A stretch of DNA of 13,389 nucleotides from an uncultured Pseudomonadota bacterium (lineage in GTDB: Bacteria > Pseudomonadota > Gammaproteobacteria > Steroidobacterales > Steroidobacteraceae): positions 1 through 13,389 of the forward strand of contig CAMLGF010000087.1 of NCBI GenBank assembly GCA_946479515.1, written 5' to 3'. The number at the start of each line of letters is the position of its first letter. Positions within the stretch are counted from its first letter, which is position 1. Positions 6,936 through 13,389 of the stretch are shown here, one piece after another. Both the position numbers and the translations under genes were made by a program. The notes under the pieces were generated by a model that was given only the letters and a program-made list of their open reading frames with translations, was not told where the DNA came from and did no database searches.

Positions 6936-9627
6936 TGACGGCCTTGAGCACGCGCTGCGGCTGCGCGATGCCATAGCCCTGCGCGTAGTCCACGCCCAGC
7001 GAGGTGAGCATCTGGATGATCTCGGCGTTCTCGGCGAACTCGGCGATGGTCTTCTTGCCGGTGAGATGCCCGATCTCGTTGATCGAGCGCACCATCTCGC
7101 GGTCGATGGGGTCGTGCAGGATTTCCCGCACGAACGAGCCGTCGATCTTGAGGAAGTCCACCGGGAAGTGCTTGAGGTAGCCGAACGAGCTCAAACCCGT
7201 GCCGAAGTCGTCGAGCGCGAAACGGCAGCCCAGCTCGCGCAGCGCCTGGATGAAGCGGTTGGCCTGGCTGAAGCTCGCCACTGCCGCGGTCTCGGTGATC
7301 TCGAAGCAGATTTTCGAGGCGTCGATGCCGCTCTTCTGGAACTGCTCGATGACGAAGGGCAGGAACTTGTCGTCGCCCAGGCTCTGGCCCGACAGATTGA
7401 TGGAGCACATCGCGAGCTTCTCGCGTTCGTCGGCCTCGCTGACCAGCCAGCGCAGCGCCGCCTCGATGACCCAGCGGTCGATCGCCGGCGTCAGACCATA
7501 GCGTTCGGCGGCGGCGATGAAGTTGTCCGGCGAGACCATGCGCCCCGATTCATCGCGCATGCGCAGCAGCAGCTCGTAATGCTGACCGGGCTCGTTGCGC
7601 TGCAGGGGCTGGATCTGCATGCGGTAAAGCTCGAAGCGGCCTTCCTCCAGCGCCGAATTGATGCGCGCGGCCCACTGCATCTCGCGGCGGCGGCGCATGA
7701 GCTCGATGTCGTTCTCGGCGAAGCTGTGCACGCGGTTGCGGCCGGCTTCCTTGGCGGCGGCGCAGGCGCTGTCCGCGGCCGAGAGTATCGACGCCACGTC
7801 CTCGTTGTCGGCCGAGATGGGCACCACGCCCACGGACGCGCCGAGACGGAACACGCGGTCTTCCCAGGTGAAGCGGAAATTGCGCACGGCTTCGCGCAGC
7901 ACTTCGGCCGTGCGCAGCGCTTCGTCGAGCGAGCAGGCCTCGAGCAGGATGCCGAACTCGTCGCCGCCCAGTCGCGCCAGCGTGTCGCGCCAGCGCACCT
8001 TGCTCTTGAGCAGCGCGCCCACCTGGCCGAGCAGCACGTCGCCGGCGGAGTGTCCGCAGGTGTCGTTGATGATCTTGAACTGGTCGATGTCGAGATAGCA
8101 CAGCGCGTACGACGACTCGCGCGCCTTGGCGCTCTTGAGCGCACGCTCGACGCGGCTCTCGAATTCGCGGCGGTTGACCAGGCCGGTGAGCAGGTCGTGC
8201 GAGGCGTGATATGAGAGACGGCGATTGAGCTCGCGGCTCTCGGTCACGTCATGGAACACGAGCACGCCGCCCGACACGGCGCCCTGCCCGTCGCGGATCG
8301 GCGCCGCGGTGCTCTCCACGTACAGCTCGTTGCCGTCGCGGCGGATCAGCAGCATGGGACGCACGGATTTCACCGGACGCGTGCGGCGGATCGACACGCT
8401 GAGCGGATTTTCCAGCGGCTCGCAGGTTTCCTCGTGGAAGGCGCGGTAGATCTCTTCGATGGGCCGGCCCATCGCATCCTCGAGCCGCCAGCCGGTGAGC
8501 TGCTCGGCCACGGGGTTGATGTAATCCACGGTGCTGTTGGCATCCGTCGTGATCACGCCGTCGCCGATGGACTGCAGCGTGATCTGCGCGCTCTCCTTCT
8601 CGCGGAACAGCGCTTCCTCGTAGAGCTTGCGTTCGGTGATGTCGAGCTCGACACCGACCAGGCGTAGCAGGCGCCCATGTTCGTCGACGCGCGCCTTGGC
8701 GCGGCTCACCACCCAGCGCCAGTCGCCGTTGCGGTGCTTCATGCGATGCACGCTTTCGAAGATCGGCGACTTGCCGGCGACGTGATCGCGGATCGCGCTC
8801 TGCACGCGTGACATGTCTTCGGGGTGCACCAGGCTGCGCCAATCGGGCGAATCCAGCTCGGCGTCGGCCGGGTAGCCGAGCATCTGCTTCCAGCGCGGCG
8901 AGAAGTGGACTTCGTTGCTCTCGATGTCGAAATCCCAGAGGCCGTCGTTGGCCGCGCCCTGCGCCAGTTCCAGCCGCTCTTCCAGCTTGCGCAGGCGCGC
9001 CTCGATGCGCAGCTTCTCGAGCCCAGTGGCCAGCGAGTTGCCCAGCAGCTTGAGCAGCAGCTGCAGGTTCACGTCCCACGCGCCGCGCGGCAGTGCATTG
9101 GCGAGGCCGAGGATTCCCGCAGGCTGGCCGCAGACGCCAATCGAGATGAGCAGCACCGAGCCGATCTGCAGCTCGGCCAGCCGCTGGCTCTCCACCTGCT
9201 GATCGCGCCTCGCGGCCGCGGTATCGCGAATCTCGGTGAGGCGCAGGTGCTCCAGACGGCCCTTGAGCCAGGGATAGGAGTCGAGGGTGGCGCTGCGCCA
9301 GGCTTCGACGCGGCATTGGGCCAGTGCGCCATGCGAGGCATACACCTCATCGATGGTGTTGCCGTCGGCACCGAACATCCACACGAAGGCGGTGTCGACG
9401 CCCGTCGAATCGCGCAGCGAGGCGAGACTGTCGCGGATCACGGTTTCCACCGTGCCGCGTCTCACGTTCTGTAAATCGACGGAAATCTTGGTGCAGGCGA
9501 TGTCGACGCCCAGCGTCGGCTTGCCGCCGCGCGCCGACCACACGCCGGTCGAGAACACGTCGGATGCGGTTAGTTCAGGATTTTCAGGTGTTTGAGCCAC
9601 TCTTCTTGCGACGCTAGCGCCGATCAT
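6928..9627 (-). CDS. GAF-PAS-PAS-GGDEF-EAL cyclic-di-GMP synthase/phosphodiesterase
   Basis: This 899-residue protein has, in order, a GAF-like domain (about 60-205), PAS with PAC (about 221-333, ending VELDITERK), a second PAS (about 345-463), GGDEF (about 473-637) and EAL (about 655-890). The cyclase half has an intact GGDEF at 554-558 and an RxxD inhibitory site (R545-D548) exactly five residues upstream. The phosphodiesterase half has E685 in ELLLR (the EAL motif reads ELL), N744, E776, D806-D807 in DDFGTG, K827, E863 and Q883. All usual metal and catalytic positions are therefore filled, and both activities are plausible. There is no transmembrane segment, so it should be a soluble cytoplasmic sensor. 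The start is uncertain: ATG 9627 has no Shine-Dalgarno, and an alternative GTG lies at 9600. It overlaps the DUF3667 gene by 8 bases and is the first gene of a likely operon with the fucosidase. Confidence 0.95.
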   Translation of the reverse strand: MIGASVARRVAQTPENPELTASDVFSTGVWSARGGKPTLGVDIACTKISVDLQNVRRGTVETVIRDSLASLRDSTGVDTAFVWMFGADGNTIDEVYASHGALAQCRVEAWRSATLDSYPWLKGRLEHLRLTEIRDTAAARRDQQVESQRLAELQIGSVLLISIGVCGQPAGILGLANALPRGAWDVNLQLLLKLLGNSLATGLEKLRIEARLRKLEERLELAQGAANDGLWDFDIESNEVHFSPRWKQMLGYPADAELDSPDWRSLVHPEDMSRVQSAIRDHVAGKSPIFESVHRMKHRNGDWRWVVSRAKARVDEHGRLLRLVGVELDITERKLYEEALFREKESAQITLQSIGDGVITTDANSTVDYINPVAEQLTGWRLEDAMGRPIEEIYRAFHEETCEPLENPLSVSIRRTRPVKSVRPMLLIRRDGNELYVESTAAPIRDGQGAVSGGVLVFHDVTESRELNRRLSYHASHDLLTGLVNRREFESRVERALKSAKARESSYALCYLDIDQFKIINDTCGHSAGDVLLGQVGALLKSKVRWRDTLARLGGDEFGILLEACSLDEALRTAEVLREAVRNFRFTWEDRVFRLGASVGVVPISADNEDVASILSAADSACAAAKEAGRNRVHSFAENDIELMRRRREMQWAARINSALEEGRFELYRMQIQPLQRNEPGQHYELLLRMRDESGRMVSPDNFIAAAERYGLTPAIDRWVIEAALRWLVSEADEREKLAMCSINLSGQSLGDDKFLPFVIEQFQKSGIDASKICFEITETAAVASFSQANRFIQALRELGCRFALDDFGTGLSSFGYLKHFPVDFLKIDGSFVREILHDPIDREMVRSINEIGHLTGKKTIAEFAENAEIIQMLTSLGVDYAQGYGIAQPQRVLKAVNA

Positions 9628-9778
9628 CCGCGACCGCGGCGACGCGGCCCACAGATCTACGGCGCCTGACTCCTCCCAAAGTTGCGATGCATTCTGTCAC
9701 AAGGATTTAGGAACACAAGCTAAGTGCAAGTGCTGTTTGAGAAATGCGCCGACGAACGTCGACGCCAGAAGACATAAT
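9628..9778 (-). other. Non-coding gap upstream of the cyclic-di-GMP gene
   Basis: These 151 bases separate two - strand genes. The middle (about 9675-9745) is clearly more AT-rich than its surroundings, as expected for a promoter region of the gene starting at 9627. I find no convincing -35/-10 pair. The direct repeat AAGTGCAAGTGC occurs at about 9723-9734. The part nearest the start is very GC-rich (CCGCGACCGCGG) and could fold. Confidence 0.4.
9740..9766 (-). terminator. Candidate intrinsic terminator after the GT39 gene
   Basis: GCGCCGACG (9746-9754) and CGTCGACGC (9757-9765) form a 9-position stem with one G-U wobble on the - strand. The innermost pair probably opens to give a 4-base loop. 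In the - strand transcript the stem is followed by ATTTCT, a short and imperfect U-rich tail. It begins 13 bases past the GT39 stop codon. Confidence 0.45.
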
Positions 9779-11797
9779 TCAGTGATAGCGAATGGCGCGC
9801 GCGGGATCGCCCAGGGCCGCGCAGGCTGCTTCGGCCGGCGAGCGCACGAGAAACCAACGCGTACCGGAGCTCGTGCCCGCCAGTGTCACGTCACTCGTGA
9901 AACAGGGAATGGCCGGCTGCCGCGGCTTGAATCGATCTTTGGGAACCAGCGCCTCTTCGGGCACGAGCAGCACACGATGCGAGCCGGCATTCAGCCAGGC
10001 GGCGGCATCGAAGTATTCCTGTGGGCCTTCCTGCCAGCGCCGATGGCCGAAGTTGTAGGTGGGCCGATCCAGGTACAGCAGAAACTGCTCCTTGTAGGCG
10101 ACCAGCGCGAGATCTTCGCCCGGCTTCACCTGCGCGATCGCCGCGCGGGTGAAATCCGCGCCCGAGCGTTCGCCGTTCATGGCCGGAGCGATGAAATACG
10201 AGAACACGATGGCCAGCGCGCCCAGAGCCGCAGGCCAGGCCAGCAGCGGCGCGCGCCGCCAGGCCAGGAACAGCCCCGCCCCGCACAGCACCAAGTAGAC
10301 GTACAGCGATGCGGCATTGGGCAGGTTGGCGGCAGCCAGCGCCTTGACCGCGAAACCCGCGCCGCTCGCGTGGGCCACGGCCAGCGCCAGCGCGGCGAGA
10401 AAGAATGCAATGCCGAGTACGAAACCTGCGATGCGCGGGCCGCGCCTCGACAGCACGTCGGACAGCACGGGCAGCGACGCCAGCGCCAGCGCCGGCAACG
10501 CGGGCAGGATGTAGATGCCGCGCTTGCCAGGGCTCATCGAAAAGAACAGCAGCACGAGCATCACCCACGACAAGGGCAGCCAGATGCGCGCATTGCGTTC
10601 GTGGAATGCCGTCTTGAAGCGCGGCACCAGCCAGAACAGCAGCGGACTCCAGGGCAGCCACAGCGGCGGAATCACTTCGATGAGGAAGTAGTACCAACCC
10701 TTCACGTGATGCCAGGCGGCGGCATAACGGCCCACGGTCTGCTTGAACAGGATTTCGTCGCGATAGGCCGCGTAATCGGCGGGCCCGTTCGCGGCGGCGA
10801 TCAGCATGGGCACGAACCACAACGAAATGGCGAGCAGCATGGCCAGCGGCGCCAGCCACCAGCGCCAGCCTCCCCTGCCCGCATCCGGCAACGCCAGCCC
10901 GTTCCAGCGGAAAGCGCGCAGTGCGAAGTAGGGGATCAGCAGCAGCACGGGCAGGAACCCCACCCCCTTGGTGAACACGCCGAGGCCGGCGGCGAAACCA
11001 CCGAGCACGTACCAGTGCCAGCCATCGCAGAGCAGCAGATGGCGCAGCAGTGCGTACAGCGAGAAAGTGGTCAGCAGGCAGAGTGTGGGGTCGATCTGCG
11101 CGCCACGAAACGCCAGGACGAACTGCAGCGAGCACAACACCGCGATCGCCGCGGCCAACCCGGCCTCGCGGCTCACGGTACGGCGCCCGAAATCGTAGAT
11201 CAGGAACAGCACGCCACCGGCGGCCAGTAGCGAGGGGATCAGGAACGAGGCCCGCACCGAGCCGAGCAGCGCGTAACAGATCGCCAGCAACCAGAAGAAG
11301 AGCGGCGGCTTGTCCTGGTAGAGGTCGCCGCCCACGCGCGGGAACAGCCACTCGCCCGATTGCGCCATGTCGCGCGCCAGGGAGGCGAAGCGCGGCTCGT
11401 CCGCCGGCCACGGATCGCGGATGCCGAGCCCGGTGCCGACGATCACCGCCAGCGCCAGCAGCAGCCACAGCAGATCGCTCCAACGGATGGGGGGCGGCGC
11501 GATTGCGGCTTTGGGACCTCGGTGCAGCTCCCTCACGACAGGATGCAGGGGTGTCGGAGCGGATGCGGACGCCGGAGCGGATACGAGTGCCGGAGCGGAA
11601 GCGTTCAACACCGCCACCGGCCCGTCGACGCTAACTACCGCCGCGTGCGCGGCCACCCTGATGGCCCGAGGTTCCGCGGCGAGCGGCAGCGCCATGGGTG
11701 ATTCTTCCGGCGCGCTGTCGAGCGCAGGCGCCGCCGGTGGACGAACCGGTATTCCCCCTGTCCGCGGCGGACCTTGCAATAGCCCGATGTCAGGCAT
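9779..11797 (-). CDS. GT39 (ArnT/PMT-like) integral membrane glycosyltransferase
   Basis: This protein of up to 672 residues resembles ArnT-type transferases, which move a sugar from an undecaprenyl-phosphate carrier onto lipid A or another acceptor at the periplasmic face. The first helix (about 107-126) is followed by the family's catalytic loop: DPWPADEPRFASLARDM with D133-E134, SGEWLFPRVGGDLYQDKPPLFFW and the KPP motif at 163-165. About ten to twelve helices follow, including SPGKRGIYILPALPALAL. A soluble C-terminal domain of about 120 residues contains LALVAYKEQFLLYLDRP. The N-terminus is odd: about 100 residues rich in Ala, Pro and Ser before the first helix, including a six-residue repeat xxSAPA. 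The start is unsure: ATG 11797 overlaps the LAB_N gene by 8 bases, while ATG 11695 has a better Shine-Dalgarno. The sugar and acceptor cannot be read from sequence. Confidence 0.92.
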   Translation of the reverse strand: MPDIGLLQGPPRTGGIPVRPPAAPALDSAPEESPMALPLAAEPRAIRVAAHAAVVSVDGPVAVLNASAPALVSAPASASAPTPLHPVVRELHRGPKAAIAPPPIRWSDLLWLLLALAVIVGTGLGIRDPWPADEPRFASLARDMAQSGEWLFPRVGGDLYQDKPPLFFWLLAICYALLGSVRASFLIPSLLAAGGVLFLIYDFGRRTVSREAGLAAAIAVLCSLQFVLAFRGAQIDPTLCLLTTFSLYALLRHLLLCDGWHWYVLGGFAAGLGVFTKGVGFLPVLLLIPYFALRAFRWNGLALPDAGRGGWRWWLAPLAMLLAISLWFVPMLIAAANGPADYAAYRDEILFKQTVGRYAAAWHHVKGWYYFLIEVIPPLWLPWSPLLFWLVPRFKTAFHERNARIWLPLSWVMLVLLFFSMSPGKRGIYILPALPALALASLPVLSDVLSRRGPRIAGFVLGIAFFLAALALAVAHASGAGFAVKALAAANLPNAASLYVYLVLCGAGLFLAWRRAPLLAWPAALGALAIVFSYFIAPAMNGERSGADFTRAAIAQVKPGEDLALVAYKEQFLLYLDRPTYNFGHRRWQEGPQEYFDAAAWLNAGSHRVLLVPEEALVPKDRFKPRQPAIPCFTSDVTLAGTSSGTRWFLVRSPAEAACAALGDPARAIRYH
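11553..11606. repeat. Three 18-bp tandem repeats in the GT39 gene
   Basis: Three consecutive 18-bp units share the core GCCGGAGCGGAT or a close variant: 11553-11570, 11571-11588 and 11589-11606. On the - strand they encode the six-residue repeats NASAPA, LVSAPA and SASAPT in the N-terminal tail. The units are in frame, so changes in copy number would keep the gene open. Confidence 0.75.
11704..11708 (-). promoter_or_regulatory. Shine-Dalgarno for an alternative GT39 start at 11695
   Basis: GGAAG on the - strand lies 8 bases before ATG 11695 (MALPLAAEP). ATG 11797 has only GC-alternating sequence ahead of it, so this internal start may be the true one. It would shorten the protein to 638 residues. 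Confidence 0.45.
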
Positions 11798-12098
11798 GGT
11801 CGCGCGCGCGTGCCGAGCGGATGTCCATGACGAGGTTGTACAGGGCCACGCTCGAGGGCAACAAATTGGTCAGCACGCCGACCGCATCGTTCTTGCCCCA
11901 GACGAAATACGAGGTGACCATCGCGCTGCCCATGAGGCTGATGATCCAGAAACTGCGCGGTATGGTCGGCCGCCCCGCCCGCCGGGTCGCCCAGGCCTGC
12001 ACGAGCCAGCGACCCGCGAACATCAACGCGCCGAGAAAGCCGATCAGCTTCCACGGGGTGACGACGATGCCGAACCAGATGCCGATGACGCCTCTCAT
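11790..12098 (-). CDS. LAB_N domain small membrane protein (lipid A biosynthesis N-terminal domain)
   Basis: This 102-residue protein has three transmembrane helices at about 7-28, 49-67 and 71-92. It shows the LAB_N pattern: WKLIGFLGALMFAGRWLVQAW, then IPRSFWIISLMGSAMVTSYFVW, then DAVGVLTNLLPSSVALYNLVMDIR. The domain was named from its fusion to the N-terminus of some lipid-A-disaccharide synthases. Stand-alone versions commonly sit beside GT2 and GT39 genes, as here. As I recall, the domain is grouped with the SWEET/PQ-loop fold, so carrying or flipping a lipid-linked sugar is a reasonable hypothesis. The start ATG 12098 has AGAGG 5 bases upstream. The GT2 stop lies 9 bases before it and the GT39 start overlaps its end, so all three are likely one operon. 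Direct function is unproven. Confidence 0.9.
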   Translation of the reverse strand: MRGVIGIWFGIVVTPWKLIGFLGALMFAGRWLVQAWATRRAGRPTIPRSFWIISLMGSAMVTSYFVWGKNDAVGVLTNLLPSSVALYNLVMDIRSARARDHA

Positions 12099-12107
12099 GG
12101 AAACCTC

Positions 12108-12833
12108 TCAATCTTCCCTGACCAGCAGGCCCGGCTTGTAACGCCGGCGCAGCCACATCACGCCAAGGATGTCGACGATGCCCACCCACAGGCGGTTGAG
12201 CATTCCGTACTTGGAAGTGCCGCGCAGCCGCGGACGGTGACCGACGGGCACCGAGATCACGCGCGCGCCCTGCCGCTGGAACAACGCCGGCAGGAATCGA
12301 TGCATGTGATCGAAGCGCGGCAGCTCCATGAACACCTCGCGCGAGAACAGCTTGATGCCGCAGCCGGTGTCCGGCGTGCCATCGCCGAGCAGGCCGGAGC
12401 GGACGCCGTTGGCGATGCTGGACTGCAGTTTGCGGAACGCGGTGTCCTTGCGGCTGGCCTTGCGATTGCCCATGAAGAGCTGCACGCCGCGGTTGCCCGG
12501 CGCATCGCGCTCGGCGATCAGCTTCGGGATGTCGGCCGGATCGTTCTGCCCGTCGCCATCGAGCGTCGCGATCCACGGACCGCGCGCCGCGCGCACGCCG
12601 CTCGCCACCGCCGCGCTCTGCCCGCTGCGGAACGAATGGTGCAGCACGCGCAGCGCCGGGAACTCGTGCTTGAGCTGCCCCAGCAGGCGCGCCGTGTCGT
12701 CGCTGCTGCCATCGTTCACGAAGATCATCTCGTATTCGCGCGTGGCCATGGCGGCATGGATCTCGCGCACCAGCGGGTCGACGTTCTCGGCCTCGTTGCA
12801 CACCGGCACCACCACGGAGAATTCCAGCGTCAT
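12108..12833 (-). CDS. GT2 glycosyltransferase, polyprenyl/dolichyl-phosphate sugar synthase type
   Basis: This 241-residue protein is a GT-A fold family 2 transferase of the dolichol-phosphate-mannose/ArnC-like group. It joins a nucleotide-activated sugar to undecaprenyl phosphate on the cytoplasmic side. Visible motifs are VVVPVCNEAENV (7-18), FVNDGSSDDT (38-47), the metal-binding DGDGQNDPADIP with D92 and D94, DTGCGIKLFSREVF (155-168) and HRPRLRGTSKYG (199-210). The C-terminal helix WVGIVDILGVMW (about 216-227) is hydrophobic and probably lies on or in the membrane. It lacks the two long C-terminal helices of GtrB/ArnC proteins. ATG 12833 overlaps the stop of the acyltransferase gene (ATGA), and the LAB_N gene follows after 9 bases. 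The sugar donor is not evident. Confidence 0.93.
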   Translation of the reverse strand: MTLEFSVVVPVCNEAENVDPLVREIHAAMATREYEMIFVNDGSSDDTARLLGQLKHEFPALRVLHHSFRSGQSAAVASGVRAARGPWIATLDGDGQNDPADIPKLIAERDAPGNRGVQLFMGNRKASRKDTAFRKLQSSIANGVRSGLLGDGTPDTGCGIKLFSREVFMELPRFDHMHRFLPALFQRQGARVISVPVGHRPRLRGTSKYGMLNRLWVGIVDILGVMWLRRRYKPGLLVRED

Positions 12834-13389
12834 GCAGCCACCCTCGAATGGCAGGCATCACGCGCCACCGCAAACAATCTTTTCAGCTCCAGCGCCATTT
12901 CCGTCTGCAGTCCCGCGAGTGCCGCGGGCTGCAGGGTGCGCGGCACCTGGCGCGGGGCACCGACCGCGATGACGATCTTCGAGAACGGCCAGGGGATCAC
13001 GAACTTGTCCCAGGCGATGAGCGAGGCGCGGCTGGCGTAGTAGGCCAGCGGCAACATGGGACGCTGCGACATCTGTGACAGCAGGATGGCGCCCGGCTTG
13101 AACACGAAGCGCGGTCCCTTGGGTCCGTCGGGCGTGATCGACGGCGACACGCCCTGCTTCACCAGCGCGTCGTAATAATCGCGCAGCGCGCGCGCACCGG
13201 TGTGCGAGGCGGAACCGCGGATGGAATGCCCACCGAAGCGGTCGACGATCATCACGCCGATCTCGCCATCCACCGAGGGGCTGATGAGGAAGCCGAGCTT
13301 GAGGCCGCGGGCCCGCTGCTCGAGCAGATACTTGGCGCAGAACAGCTGATGCTGGTGCCAGTAGACGGGAATGACCGATGGCAGCGCCG
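12830..13389 (-). CDS. DUF374-type lysophospholipid/lipid A acyltransferase family protein (5' end outside window)
   Basis: The frame is open from the window edge to the stop at 12830-12832, giving about 186 C-terminal residues. Reading the edge sequence by hand gives IPVYWHQHQLFCAKYLLEQ followed by LGFLISPSVDGEIGVMIVDR. The frame continues into FGGHSIRGSASHTGARALRDY, SITPDGPKGPRFVFKPGAILL and LIAWDKFVIPWPFSKIVI. These are the successive blocks of the DUF374 acyltransferase family, related to the LpxL/PlsC-like superfamily. Such proteins are thought to acylate a lipid at the inner face of the inner membrane. The N-terminal membrane anchor is not in view. A GTG at 13273 is internal and should not be taken as the start. 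The 4-base overlap with the GT2 gene suggests that acyl transfer and sugar addition belong to the same lipid-modification operon. Confidence 0.88.
   Translation of the reverse strand, partial: ALPSVIPVYWHQHQLFCAKYLLEQRARGLKLGFLISPSVDGEIGVMIVDRFGGHSIRGSASHTGARALRDYYDALVKQGVSPSITPDGPKGPRFVFKPGAILLSQMSQRPMLPLAYYASRASLIAWDKFVIPWPFSKIVIAVGAPRQVPRTLQPAALAGLQTEMALELKRLFAVARDACHSRVAA

Noticed and set aside
6898..8214. A 438-codon + strand open frame opposite the GGDEF-EAL gene
   Set aside because: It mirrors the EAL and GGDEF coding sequence on the other strand. No family features are visible in the translation.
9737..11230. A 497-codon + strand open frame opposite the GT39 gene
   Set aside because: The translation is dominated by Gln, Arg and His runs typical of the reverse complement of a membrane protein gene. 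There is no domain, and no start signal that I could see.
11790..12833. Naming the GT2, LAB_N and GT39 genes arnC, arnE/F and arnT
   Set aside because: The mechanism is alike, but the sugar is unknown, the LAB_N protein is not an ArnE/F homologue by sequence, and no aminoarabinose synthesis gene is present.
11367..13040. A 557-codon open frame on the + strand opposite the GT39, LAB_N and GT2 genes
   Set aside because: It is antisense to three genes with clear family motifs, and its translation is rich in Arg, His and Ala without any recognisable domain. Long antisense open frames are expected in DNA this GC-rich.
1..13389. tRNA, rRNA, CRISPR, insertion sequence or prophage
   Set aside because: I looked for cloverleaf-like segments, regularly spaced repeats, transposase motifs and terminal inverted repeats and saw none. 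Coding is almost continuous with ordinary chromosomal families.

Overview
The window is high-GC (roughly two-thirds G+C by eye), densely coded proteobacterial DNA. The gene families point to a Gram-negative bacterium, most likely a gammaproteobacterium of the Xanthomonadales/Nevskiales/Steroidobacter type. These include lipid A/polyprenyl-sugar genes, a GGDEF-EAL protein, an ECF sigma factor with DUF4252 proteins, and a secreted GH95 glycosidase. The taxonomic guess rests on style and gene content only. I saw no rRNA, tRNA, CRISPR array, insertion sequence or phage gene.

Region 1 (1-1716, + strand) is an ECF sigma-factor operon. It holds the 3' end of a DUF4252 gene, the sigma factor, a small single-pass membrane protein with a coiled-coil tail, and a second complete DUF4252 gene with a signal peptide. 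The genes abut or overlap, so the sigma factor and its presumed membrane partner sit between two paralogous envelope proteins.

Region 2 (1719-3216, - strand) is a three-gene overlapping unit: a DUF3291 protein, a 100-residue membrane protein, and a 234-residue protein I do not recognise. It converges on region 1, with both stop codons inside one 10-bp palindrome.

Region 3 (3375-9627, - strand) reads, in transcription order: a GAF-PAS-PAS-GGDEF-EAL cyclic-di-GMP enzyme, a zinc-ribbon DUF3667 membrane protein, a secreted GH95 alpha-L-fucosidase, and a GFA/CENP-V family zinc protein. Three junctions are tight (8-nt overlap, 31-nt gap containing a strong hairpin, 4-nt overlap), so this may be one transcript.

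Region 4 (9779-13389, - strand) is an envelope-lipid glycosylation module: a DUF374-type acyltransferase (cut by the window edge), a GT2 polyprenyl-phosphate sugar transferase, a three-helix LAB_N membrane protein, and a GT39/ArnT-like integral membrane glycosyltransferase with an odd Ala/Pro-rich N-terminus. Together these could charge a lipid carrier with a sugar, move it across the inner membrane and attach it to lipid A or another periplasmic acceptor. None of the genes for making aminoarabinose is present here, so the sugar is open. The most interesting idea in the window is that the LAB_N protein is the flippase of this pathway.
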